Part shown: positions 62,301 to 64,000 of the stretch, in pieces | Layout: every line of letters begins with the position of its first letter | How positions within the stretch are numbered: the stretch's first letter is position 1 | NCBI RefSeq assembly: GCF_027925025.1 | Contig: NZ_AP027058.1 | Span: 1,240,001 to 1,304,000 of the forward strand | DNA from: Limnohabitans sp. MORI2 | Lineage (GTDB): Bacteria; Pseudomonadota; Gammaproteobacteria; Burkholderiales; Burkholderiaceae_C | Direction: 5' to 3' | Length of the DNA: 64,000 bases | Translations under genes and position numbers: made by a program | Notes under the pieces: generated by a model | Database searches by the model: none | The model's input: only the letters and a program-made list of their open reading frames with translations | What the model was told of the DNA's origin: nothing

Positions 62301-64000
62301 TGTTCAACGACATCGTCAAGGTGTTCACCGACGTGACCGTGCAAACCGGTGGCGACTTGAAGTTCATGCAAACCGTCAACGGTGACTCGGCCAACACCCG
62401 CAGCTTGACACTCGATGCAGGCAACTTGGGCAACATCACCGCGCAAGGCGTGGTGGGTGGCAGCGCAGCGCTCAAAACCTTGCAAGTGGTCAACAGCAAC
62501 ACCGCCACCTTCAACAGCGCCGTGATCACCGGCACCAGCGTGGTGTTGACCGACACCGTGGATGCCCACGTCATTGCCTTTAACGCAGGTTTGACCACCC
62601 CCACCTTCACTGTGGCGGCTGAGCCGTTTGCCTTGACCTTGCGCGGCAACATCGCCGTGGCAAATGGCATCAACCTCGCCAACACCGGGGCCTTGGTGCT
62701 AGACGGCACGTTCGCCACCAACAACCAAGCCTTGACCTTGGGCCAAGCAGGGCAGACCACCACCTTGTTGGCCAACACCAGCTTGAACAGCGGCACAGCC
62801 ACCACCACCGTCAACGGCAGCTTGAGCGGCAGTGGCTTTACGTTGGGCTTTGCCAGCCCTGTGAACTTCAGTGGCGCAAGCACGCTCACAGCCAGCACCG
62901 TCACTTTTAGCATGGGCGTGACTGCAGGCGGTGACCTGACAGTGAACGGCGCCACCGTGGTGAATGGCGGCAGCGTGAACGCGGGCAGCCATACCCAAAC
63001 CTACAACGGCAGCGTGACCGTGGGCGGTGCGGCAACCGATACCACCACCTTCACAGGCGTGGGCATGACGTTTGGTAGCACCTTAGATGGCACCTCACGC
63101 GTGGTGGTGGCTGACAGTGGCAACACCACGTACACAGGTGCCATTGGTGCCACCACCGCACCTGCACACTTTGAAACAGACGCCGCAGGCAGCAGCACCT
63201 TTAGCGGTGTCTTGGTGCGCACCAGCAGCCCCAACTCCATCGTCATCGCTGACGATGCCGTGGTCACAGCCGCCAGCACAACCTTTGACACGACGAATAA
63301 CGGTGCCTTGGCAGCAGGCGCGAACATCACCTTTGCCAAGACGCTCAATGGCAGCACCAACAATGGTCAAGCGGTGACGATCAACGCGGGTACGAATGGC
63401 ACTGTGTTGGTCAGCGGCACGATTGGCAACACAACGCCGTTGAGCACGCTCACCCTCACGAACAGCAACGGCGCCACCTTTAGCAGCGCAGTGACCACGG
63501 GCACGAGCGTGGTGTTGAGCAACACCGTGGCGGGTCAAACCATTCGTTTTGCAGACAACTTGAGCACACCTGTGCTCACCACCACAGCGAACGGCTACAA
63601 CGTTGAACTGCTCGGCACAACCACCAACGTGAGCGCAGCCAACACTGCCACCACGTTCTTGAACACGGGTAATTTGGTGCTGGGCAACGCAGCGGGTGAC
63701 ACGCTCACCTTTGCAGGTGGATTAACAGCGACGGCACCTGCAGCCATCAACGCAGCAGGCACGGTCAACACCACCAACACAGCCATGAGCTTGGGCGACA
63801 GTAACACCGCGCTCACACTCGCTGACCACCTCACCCTCAACACCACCGGCGGCAACGCCAGTGCGGGTGGCAGCCTGACCTTGGGTGGCGCGGTGAATGG
63901 CACTACGGCCAACACACAGTCGCTGACCCTCAATGCCGGTAGCACCGGCGCAGTGAGCGTGGTGGGTGCCGTGGGCCAAAGTGTCGCGCTCAACACGCTG
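38333..64000 (+). CDS. Giant TpsA exoprotein / filamentous-haemagglutinin-like adhesin (3' truncated by window edge)
   Basis: The frame starting at ATG 38333 (or 38339) has no stop found through base 64000: at least 8,556 codons, with the gene continuing beyond. The extended signal peptide (RPLEADVLKRLGAKPRVHIC, then a hydrophobic stretch ending NPVLAQ) is followed by a TPS domain, a beta-helical shaft, PATR repeats, two Gly-rich cassettes, YDG/MBG repeats, another PATR block and a final array of GAQTYNGAV-type repeats. Such proteins cross the outer membrane through the adjacent TpsB and form long fibres for adhesion or self-aggregation. The absence of stops was checked by reading codons at several places across the frame, not at every codon. 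Confidence 0.93.
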   Translation, partial: MAMFRLEQTRPLEADVLKRLGAKPRVHICVLAQLLGIAGLFSNPVLAQTIASSVAATQLPTGGQVSAGQGSISQSGNTLNVNQTSQRAVVDWNTFNVGKDATVNFLQPNAQAATLNRVNDTQPSQILGRITAPGTVVLVNPEGVYFGKTSNVDVGGLVATTHAIGNQDFMNGQLKFARNGATGKVENEGELRAALGGYIAMLAPEVRNSGVIVANLGTAALAAGEAFELKFDGNGALSRVVVTAAAINTLVENKNAIKAPGGFIILSAQAASRLQSGVINNSGTIEATGLVQRTGRILLEASSAILNSGTIKVDATSGANGGQAGSITLNAPYVQSSGTLSATNLAANSFPSNGNVVAEIGRIQINADTFTQTDTGLLDVSAIAAQAGNIDIVAAQSIAVSGRIFANGVVTDPAHIVANALGGSIQLQTTSRVDMTTAVLDASGEGGAGRIHIQADGVPGPTNDPANNPAQAPIKGIVALANNTVLRANSNRAQAGRVEIEGDDISLDSGTRIEAIGSSAGGTVLVGGDWQGSGALRQATTVTMSADSTIDASATDNGQGGKVVLWSDVHNASSVTTVNGSIYAKGGVNAGDGGQIETSGHSLSISGSQINAYSSSGKSGLWLIDPTDVTVDVGSAASIVSGLGTGDVEISAIRDIVISANIATNTNNKLLFTAGGSINMTGGYNIWLNTSNSATYIASTGTGSLYMGGSAVTTINSTNWNSSCVTTCYAQASTTLPYAGVRLGVSSAVDIRVGGDVVVAGRNTQATGGYAGNVLFSGSIVWGNNVSFYGISSAGVGQQLSWGSTAQIDLKATNTLFIAGESSYYTTNAPMGYGTFLNGTKLTGSTVEIWGRNSNASCTSASWCAGVSLGWIDQPSQLTNIYADVLKLKSNTVVLGASAVNVAKLNSTFGVDFSSYDASSSLSFQNSTNTFSSVLPVAGSNYGGSLLLPSGVGTSAAPWSVYRYSGNSSVSLNTAIYSTGPIGITASDIALNSNLYTSNTSTGDVTLTGNVSGSGNISLASGRGLTMTQSGTSIYSGVISGTNATLTKSGTGRLSLTNVNTYTGGTTLNAGTLGYYVDGAFGTGSYTGAGGTLMLGRGISTFGYNINLTGNMTATFDTDVDYLIVAGGGGGAGGIGGGGGAGEFITGSTSVTGTSYTVTVGAGGAGGYWNNAGSSGGSSSAFGISAAGGGTGGTWAASGQAGGSGGGAGGGAVTSASASVTTGGGFGSAGGAGVAGGGSEAVAGGGGGAGGAGSSGNASAQSGGNGGAGKASDITGTSVMYAGGGGGGINGQFGWSAGSPGTGQAGGGNGGPRQASSTEPRNNGGAGAANSGSGGGGGSNSDYGGAGGSGIVIVRYLGAAASTSGTVSSGTGTATGYTLQKFTTTGNNTFTLNALSATFSGTISGSGSFISNPTANGKFNLTGTNTYAGNTTISGGTFQIGGAGSLGSGSYAGNIANAGSFLYSSSANQTFSGSITGAGGLQKDTSTSSTLTLSGTSAYTGATNVNAGTLKITGSIYCGTCLGGSGVASTASAITTVNTNGALELTNWGWVGSLGDRYYDATALVINGGTLRYSGPNTSAANSSGRGFTVGASGATFESATAGTTWSLLDGTSSNSSYKSVFNGNVTFQGLGDFNVSHIISGANTLTKSGAGTLTLSGLNTYTGTTTVNAGTLALASAGKIYYNGGSSMVTTTITLNSGAVLDLKSWDWAGSLGYLNFDATSLVINGGSVRQSGSTANSGAGLNMSSRQFTIQAGGATFDSATAGVTWTMDRDSRSNYQVATTGNVTFTGAGNILFNTWLSGAYSVTKNGTGTVTMSGSNTYTGGTNFNAGTLNVNSSTALGSSGTLSFGGGTLQYSANNNTDYSARASNAASQAYKIDTNGRDVTWTSTLTSLGGTLTKLGTGTLTLTGTNTFTGDTTISAGTLQLGNGGSSGSLASINIVDNGTLAFYTSADTTGAYNISGTGGVQVTGVTRGSALYSSFLTTTAQTIATNTTVAEVLYRLSGARENGQAVANGVAAQAGVYVKRFDPQTNTANLQVQLFDGSYTKMVYVKLIQNGNDVQALADTSNNTGTGAGYKTGNYLGQDMTVGASSMGLATSTGPSTGYGVDVLYTTAKVSLTGTNTFSGGITLNNTTTLVTQYTQTALGTLQVPSLSSVGSITNNGLLIQNASAAETYSGIMSGAGYFIKNSANTLTLNGTNSFTGTAVVSTGTLQLGNGGTTGTLSAATNIYLPSYLSDSNLTVSHSDNVSMVANISGLGSLSQLGTGGLTLTGVAGYTGLTSLSATATANSLTFTNDVLPSTSGFTGKGVLTIQPATTSFTTAYLPNYAFPTTLTGLTVGKSGNTADITLPYSLSIAGPISLYGGNVYVGGDFTSTAASGNNLLVQGTGDVTVVGNVSTTGTFSATAGAAKSFVMGMNYTTGVGSTITANGGVTLNAGTSYLGGNVTTAGTAISVTGGVQVASLDADPVANPVTFNSGGGAMTFTGGTVTGFSGTVADYALLSLNKFNAAMGTGATLNSAVISGNGYVIYQYGAAGADTFYVPYSVSSVDYLLVGGGGGGGGGSQNNWSGGNGGGGGVYQSSLSGLTVSQALDLTVGAAGAQGNGIYSYGGRGGDTGLNNVWVGGGAGGGASGDANGGYAGRVGTGNNNVAVAGRSYVAGGGGGGGGGLYGAGGVGGTGTVSNGSTGQYGSYTYTATGGKGGNGGGGGTSTFTGTSIFYGNGSGGETPGSSGWNANYSNSNAAERGLVAIRFSVAGGARTAGTTLKLTLGTGALTFSSNASGLSNLNVNSTNAYTFAGNVSGTGSTFTNSGAGALTMTGVASYTGLTKSLSTGVTFTNNTPTSTSGFDVMGPVVVQPSTSFSSTYSVNHTYANVTSLTLGSTGNTAGSIALASNIAITGPINVYAGSITQNAGVSVTSGGSNITYAAAGVSYTASDDKVISIGATTGARAVINAGGGNISLTGGWGTTGVAGGNDVAVSLYGSDIKTSGAGTISITGDATNTTTTATARGVDLGNATLIQTETGALSITGTGGKAASWSRGVVVDTQAAKVLSSSGAILIKDLSPVGLTGTYAGFYFKPSASANIYLGSDGSTALSVTSTTDSSSSITIQADKAGFVTNGTYKTLATTAGAVVLESVGNLFTAAVDATAFSVSGGPSSVRVGKTTNTGDITLGAAITAAGPINVYGGNITVNGGLTTTTSGSAISLTGTAKITLGASTTVQTLLGDINFKASSSGSTAGGIVLNTSSALKSFGGNITLGGSYNGSQGNGLYSATANAPGVLISSATVNASGTMVGGNIKIYGNNTASVDDGVRIAGGSITTMGSGTIGIYGDSYGGGSSPYYNGVTFSLGGTTVQTGSGAIQVIGTLTNSSSTNGAGVGFYNGTSTTGSIQILSTSGDILVSGNEYASLASTYGLNHWGQGDVYIGSPSSAAWTASGNLTLRFSDIWPSTVKTLNLKTTGGVMFEPYGTSFSSALSFPSTNVAVAAGASSLTIGKPSNTADITIAAATSVAGPITVYGGNITVNQYANLTSTAAGKGILLKASGNITSNSDVAYTTNAGDITFWSDSDGSGSGYIYVYDRNTLDTRTSANRTSSLISTASGGGAITLGGGSASTTLASGTVVPTGYAVENSGTIFGGVSLGYFNTAHDSANKFYSGGGDITVRGKSTSSKSSESNGIATLEGLTMDAGSNGNITLEGLGAPSSATYSGGFYLGMWSGTGTATSLLKTANGNISITGTGINATNNRGIIFCCNATKPFTVEATGTGSITLTGTGSTQDFVLYGAHNILAASGAITLTGTGAGPLNTDTAVTTIGYKAATDVTSSTSNIIITNDSLNLTAAKGLQVNTKGTVTVQPYGDSFSSSVTWPITDFALSSDVTGLTVGKATVSTARTDTVTIGGATSISGSINVYAGSINVNANLNTSGGGANGDILLKASGGITHASGATVTTNGGDVTYWADSDGTGGGYVWFKGGSIDTSTAANIVVSGGNVADIATLTSSGNASGMTTTIGNGVTMDSVSMYSRGGNITIRGKSAVSYTTYASTDAASTGNANGIRAHGSVTLDAGVGKLSLWGYAQSSTGSSNGIELSLLGTSVYKSASTAADAITFDGTAANSSAGNAWGVYLWGTTSILATNGGGISVTGSAALHSAVAVPLGASILSTSGPIVLKGKAYGSSYYAVDVAGYVGLKAGSVITSSTSNITLVGDKFSLTGNVASTGVLTLKPYTANTTIGIGTGSGTWTMDNSLFSGSSVFKDGFSSIVIGASDAGNITVGGTNSFVDSVTLLTGGNVTLNSGATITDSQTNGYLALAATGNFINNAGSSALSATGTGGRWLVYSNAPGTDTFGSLNSANGAVWNATYATMAPSAVTATGNRYLFTGTPSVTVAASATKTYGTTLTASDVLSLTSSSGSSSVYTQPSLSDVFSVNPTVTSLGLAGTASVAGGPYAITVSPGTSTGSYTITYATPGTITVTPKALTVSGTTAINKTYDGTTSAVLTGGTLVGVQNNETVTLVQAGSFASANAGTSIAITAADSITGATVANYTLTQPTGLSANITKKMLTITANNDARFAGQTDTAGYYGVSYVGFVSGESSANLSTLPTITRSNSSEGTAGSYANVLVPSGAAATNYDFTYVKGNYTIVGANELLVRLGTVSNVYATTPTYTVTEAKYVFNSGVVDLLNTGAGSASVSGAGQVTVTDTSGASATFNAVALNGTNSTSGWLNVGTYQWGASNVVTSSGVNFSNSIHVVGSQTVTTKFFAPTPTISKVYDGTTTIAALSGTPIGVVTGDVVTLSGAGAYANKNAGTNKTYTLSNLALNGTDAGNYGLSSGSSLTANNGTITAKAITVTGISANDKVYDGTNTASVSVANAVFNGMVAGDALTVAATGTFGSANVAYSGSALAAQVVAFTSTYGGADVNNYTFAGSPTTTTAKITPKSLTLSGVAANDKTYDGGVVATMSSYGTLSGVLAADAANVSLVTTSASASFADKNVAYNGNTVTTKTVTLLASSLGLSGTKAGNYDISGRYTTVSNLTVTAKINPLAVTVTGIAANDKVYDATTAATVSTTNASFTGKVAGDDINVAATGVFTDKNVSWLNGTINGTTVVKTVNLTSSYTGADLANYTITGQATTSAKITPKALTVSGFVANNRVYDGDVVATVNAANVYLAGLISGDVVTATATGTFADKNVGTGKTVTLTSSYAGTDKGNYTITNQATSTANITPKALTISGITAADKTYDNTTAATVSVSGVVKTGLVGSDAVNVAATGVFSDENAASGKTVTLSSTYTGTDVGNYTITGQGTTTARINPLDVQLPAAASLTKVYDATTTVTTATAYGSLAVTSANNSSPYTTALTADSSGLTLVGRPVFSSADAGNVTVDQGSVQLTGARAANYRLVWVPASATITPAPLTMTANNDARFYSLNDDPAYAGVRYSGFVGGQTASVLTGTAVVTRNRTGLSGTDDLDAASATAYVGKLVPSGVTSNNYTITPVNGNYTIVPVGELLVKVANTSATYGSTPTYTLTAAGYMDNALQVNDLLAAGQASVTGTLVTVTDGATPTPATVASFNLGAVSPSLSSSGTLKVGAYSVGSTLISRTSSNFNNTINVVGTYEVTPKSVTASATNVTKVYDGNTALGSYTLAPVGLVSGTVNSVLVTDTVTLTGVGTYANKNVTNATDKTYTFTSLALGGADAANYVLVDGSNVATTTYTASNGEITPRALSVTYTGVNKVYDGSTTATVTTSDNRVAGDTLSIIRSADFNSKDVLTANTVTVSGVSLTGTDAINYDVSSVGSTTASITPRALTINYTGVNKVYDATTTASVTTTDNRVIGDDFVINWVASYADKNVAGGKTISVSSVTLSNPTGASTVDAGNYTVVSTGTTTANITPRPLSVSYTGVSRVYDGGAVATVTTTDDRLSVSGTPDDLTIIRTASFADKNVGPAKAVSVSGVSLSGADADNYSVVATGSTAADITARPLTVVYTGVAKEYDGLVSAAVTTSLTSANGYVNGDVLSVNRTANFVDKNVAYTGSTVAPVNISVTGVSLSGTDAANYSVASTGSASANITPKSLSVALTGTINKTYDGNTDAALTSANYNLTGFVTVGGATEGATITQTLGAYNSRNVLEANSVTATLATGDYTANSGTTLTNYTLPTSATGAGSLSLRTLTVGYTGVNRTYDGTAVATVTTTDNRVSGDSFTINRTASFADKNVGTGKTISVYGVALSGTDATNYLVSGTGSTSANVTRLDSATWIGGASGEWFNPANWAVTGNLTLTGVVPDLNNVRTVLVPSGAGGAAISFDDSVAGRSAGALSGIVLVDSLTYQDSVALSNLNFKNGSLVVSGNATLGGFESAAGTTLTVGGTLSTDITTGSTKTMAGLLNGAGSLSKTGAGTLVMTGGSAYTGTTTIDAGTLQVGNAGTSGNLGSANIINNATLVFKRSNAIGIANVISGSGVLKQEGAGALTLSGTNTYTGATYVNAGSLAISSDDNLGAAPASTQAAQLVVNNATLYFYPVFTTATSANRGLTLIGSSTLNTATDSSVTWAGPITGTDLTKVGAGTLKLSGNNTYAATTVSAGTLQIGAGNTTGTLGAGAVANNAALAFSRSDNTTVANAISGSGTLSKLGSNTLTLTGLQTYTGATDVAGSLVFQNDVIPMTPSFTGTGQVAMEPSSNSFTANLTSSYSFASTLTGVRLGKDGNTKNITSSSAISIAGPIELYGGALLINNDVQSSALGAKVLFKASGSITLDASRSVTTNGGDITFWGDSDASGAGGIMLKTGSTLDARRNTDRGNSVTSDATSGGVITLAGGLDDGGVASGTAGLIAGLVAGDGRPDGYAVNYGGSQIQYGIMLGTEAVNSAQNANIKVYSGGGDIRMHGLVTTVLGGGGNGPTGLIAYQGINMDGGLDGDIRLLGNANVSTLYPIGIDLQAWRGNTGVTSTLRTQNGDIQIVGRSTGATSSGVGLSMQAQDSTRRMLIAATGTGSVTINGKAQGTSPTDLAMSFVDVLASSGAIRLTGETTGLVFGTWPNGSTNFVGSKVGGLVEASSSNIYFDGNKLDFSAPVAVKTTGYVTVESFSDAFTTAVSLPSTFTVDSAATSFTLGKSTNTANLTVASPLTVNGPIHLYGGNITLNAALTTNNATTGDVSLSGADINGAYNISLASGRTLTVNNTGNSSVLSGVISGTGVSVSKLGAGVLTLTGNNTYTGGTSIDTGSTLVAGNAATSGALGTGAISNNGVLSFKRSDAISVADIISGSGIVKQEGSGTLTLSATNAYAGGTQVNAGTLAISTDRNVGAVPSTLDADNVLLNAGALRFMTGFTILQANRGITLGAGNGTLSTDASVSVNYSGVIAGTGGLTKSGSGTLTLTNVQTYTGTTTISGGMLNVGDGSNDSAALSANTISIGTGATLNFNHNAAVTVANAISGAGQMNKIGTNTLTLTGVNSYSGATGTGTAGGVVFANNATPSTSGFAGSGTVTIEPTSSFASAVTANYTYASTLTGLTLGKSGNLTNMTLDSVVNIAGPITVYAPQITVNQALSGTGGLTLNGASVLNGGSISTTGAQAYNGAVTLGAATMLTSTGAAAITFGSTVNGGYTLAVNTSGATTFTGAVGGNAALTSLTTDAGGTVAINGGAVTTTGAQIFNEALSLGANTALTASGVTFGAAVQGTGSLAVTGAANLNGGSVTTVGAQTYSNAVSMGVDTNLTAPTLTFNGAVTGTGFLSVQGASSLNGGSVSTAGAQTYSGALNLGISTTLTAPSVTFSNTVSGSANLTVAGAAHVNGGSVTTTGTQTYNGAVSLGTNTVLTATKVTFNDAVTGTGSLHVVGAADVNGGSLNTTGAQTYDGVINLGADTLFASSGGLDVTFSSTLNGAYALTVNTSGITTFGGAVGGTTALTSVTTDAGGSVVISGGSVHTTGAQTYSDAVTLGAATTLQGVNVALMSTVDGAQALTLSDSGTTVLGGIIGGSTPLLSLTTDSPTTAAGETQLKAGSIHVTNNAVFNDIVKVFTDVTVQTGGDLKFMQTVNGDSANTRSLTLDAGNLGNITAQGVVGGSAALKTLQVVNSNTATFNSAVITGTSVVLTDTVDAHVIAFNAGLTTPTFTVAAEPFALTLRGNIAVANGINLANTGALVLDGTFATNNQALTLGQAGQTTTLLANTSLNSGTATTTVNGSLSGSGFTLGFASPVNFSGASTLTASTVTFSMGVTAGGDLTVNGATVVNGGSVNAGSHTQTYNGSVTVGGAATDTTTFTGVGMTFGSTLDGTSRVVVADSGNTTYTGAIGATTAPAHFETDAAGSSTFSGVLVRTSSPNSIVIADDAVVTAASTTFDTTNNGALAAGANITFAKTLNGSTNNGQAVTINAGTNGTVLVSGTIGNTTPLSTLTLTNSNGATFSSAVTTGTSVVLSNTVAGQTIRFADNLSTPVLTTTANGYNVELLGTTTNVSAANTATTFLNTGNLVLGNAAGDTLTFAGGLTATAPAAINAAGTVNTTNTAMSLGDSNTALTLADHLTLNTTGGNASAGGSLTLGGAVNGTTANTQSLTLNAGSTGAVSVVGAVGQSVALNTL
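38480..38900 (+). other. TPS (two-partner secretion) domain of the TpsA protein
   Basis: Contains AVVDWNTFNVGKDATVNFLQ and the conserved pair NPEGVYFGKTSNVDVGGLVA, the NPNG-type motif of TPS domains (here NPEG) which the TpsB POTRA domains recognise. Comes directly after the signal peptide, as in FhaB. Confidence 0.9.
41461..45180 (+). repeat. PATR-type (autotransporter-associated) beta-strand repeats, block 1
   Basis: Repeats of the form LTKSGTGxLxLTGxNTYTG followed by GTTxxNAGTLxxG. Instances begin near 41461, 42590, 42795, 43270, 43750, 44035, 44690 and 44915. They are stacked rungs of a beta-helix. The Gly-rich cassette interrupts this block. Confidence 0.8.
41687..42410 (+). repeat. Gly-rich cassette 1 (VDYLIVAGGGGG...GIVIVRYLG)
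   Basis: Begins DVDYLIVAGGGGGAGG and ends SGIVIVRYLG. About 240 residues, mostly Gly, Ala and Ser, with a VTGTSYTVTVGAGGAGG segment. A module with these borders occurs in other secreted repeat proteins, inserted as a unit. Confidence 0.75.
45974..46602 (+). repeat. Gly-rich cassette 2 with GGC microsatellites
   Basis: Begins SVDYLLVGGGGGGGGG and ends LVAIRFSVAGGA. It carries (GGC)9 at 45995-46021 and (GGC)7 at 46310-46330, both in the Gly codon phase. The borders resemble those of cassette 1. Confidence 0.75.
51471..57050 (+). repeat. YDG / MBG repeat array (about 15 YDG units)
   Basis: About 15 units of ~80-90 residues, each with K-x-Y-D-G/A/N-T/G. The YD pairs are near 51.79, 52.63, 52.90, 53.17, 53.49, 53.77, 54.04, 54.29, 55.21, 55.51, 55.76, 56.03, 56.28, 56.56 and 56.85 kb. 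The typical unit is VYTGVNKVYDGTTTATVTT, a F-A-D-K-N-V-G, and NYTVxSxGSTTANITPRxL. Two MBG_2-like units (MTANNDARFYSLNDDPAYAG and a copy at ~52.0 kb) are set among them. Confidence 0.88.
57061..60700 (+). repeat. PATR-type repeats, block 2
   Basis: Starts with ATWIGGASGEWFNPANWAVTG, the W...G.W..xNW opening that commonly leads PATR arrays, then several LTLSGTNTYTGxTxVNAGxL units near 57480, 57700, 57990, 58190, 59890, 60100, 60390 and 60610. Confidence 0.8.
60960..63050 (+). repeat. GAQTYNGAV-type repeat array, about eight copies
   Basis: Units of ~50 residues marked by T-T-G-A-Q-T-Y-x-x-A-V-x-L-G, near 60975, 61210, 61365, 61515, 61670, 61815, 62050 and 62985. Between them lie NGGSVTTTG and LNGGSVST segments. 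The TpsA frame continues past the window after this. Confidence 0.75.

Noticed and set aside
41461..63050. CRISPR array, considered because of regular repeats
   Set aside because: The repeats are degenerate at DNA level, in a coding frame, of unequal length, and without uniform spacers or cas genes.

Overview
The window is a chromosomal segment of a betaproteobacterium, most likely Burkholderiales/Comamonadaceae (Limnohabitans- or Rhodoferax-like). This rests on gene orders such as hemF-nadD-rsfS-rlmH-maf-rng and clpS-clpA, and on protein composition. It is inferred, not proven. From about position 2956 onward the DNA is moderately GC-rich. The first ~2.95 kb is strikingly AT-rich and looks like a transferred surface-glycan island.

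Layout. (1) 1-5962: surface-glycan genes on the + strand: a GT2 tail, a NodZ/fucosyltransferase-like protein, an SGNH hydrolase fused to an F5/8C lectin-like domain, gmd, a GT2 enzyme and a small DUF4214-like protein, closed by a terminator. (2) 6037-12352: an XRE-regulator remnant, a GT4 enzyme, further glycan-associated proteins, a GSU2403-type nucleotidyltransferase whose start codon sits in a perfect inverted repeat, and a TPR-GT41 (OGT-like) enzyme. (3) 12358-15143, minus strand: a DUF1800/DUF1501 pair. (4) 15210-27282: housekeeping genes clpS, clpA, a YjgR/HerA-like ATPase (minus), yebC, purD, a PlsC-like acyltransferase, hemF, nadD, rsfS, rlmH, maf and rng, many with 4-bp ATGA overlaps. 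(5) 27283-27576: a non-coding interval between two convergent genes, holding two inverted copies of an ~80-nt stem-loop element. (6) 27577-30253, minus strand: a WaaE-like GT2 and msbA. (7) 30347-34740: tolB-pal-cpoB, a YeeE/YedE sulfur transporter and tcdA in one tight operon, then tRNA-Lys(UUU) and a strong terminator. (8) 35039-64000: a small TPR protein, a small secreted protein, an orphan POTRA protein, a TpsB outer-membrane transporter behind a near-consensus sigma-54 site, and a giant TpsA exoprotein.

The TpsA frame runs from 38333 off the end of the window without a stop, at least 8,556 codons. It carries a TPS secretion domain, PATR beta-strand repeats, two Gly-rich cassettes, about 15 YDG/MBG repeats and two further repeat families not obviously named.

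The most unusual non-coding signal is the paired element at 27324-27547. The two copies share an identical 32-nt core but have unrelated 24-27 bp stems. Every non-Watson-Crick stem pair in both copies becomes a G-U wobble on the same element strand, which points to selection on a folded single strand, probably RNA. The other notable signals are two perfect inverted repeats that overlap start codons (9384-9425 and 38317-38337), the stand-alone POTRA protein next to TpsB, and the sigma-54-like promoter.
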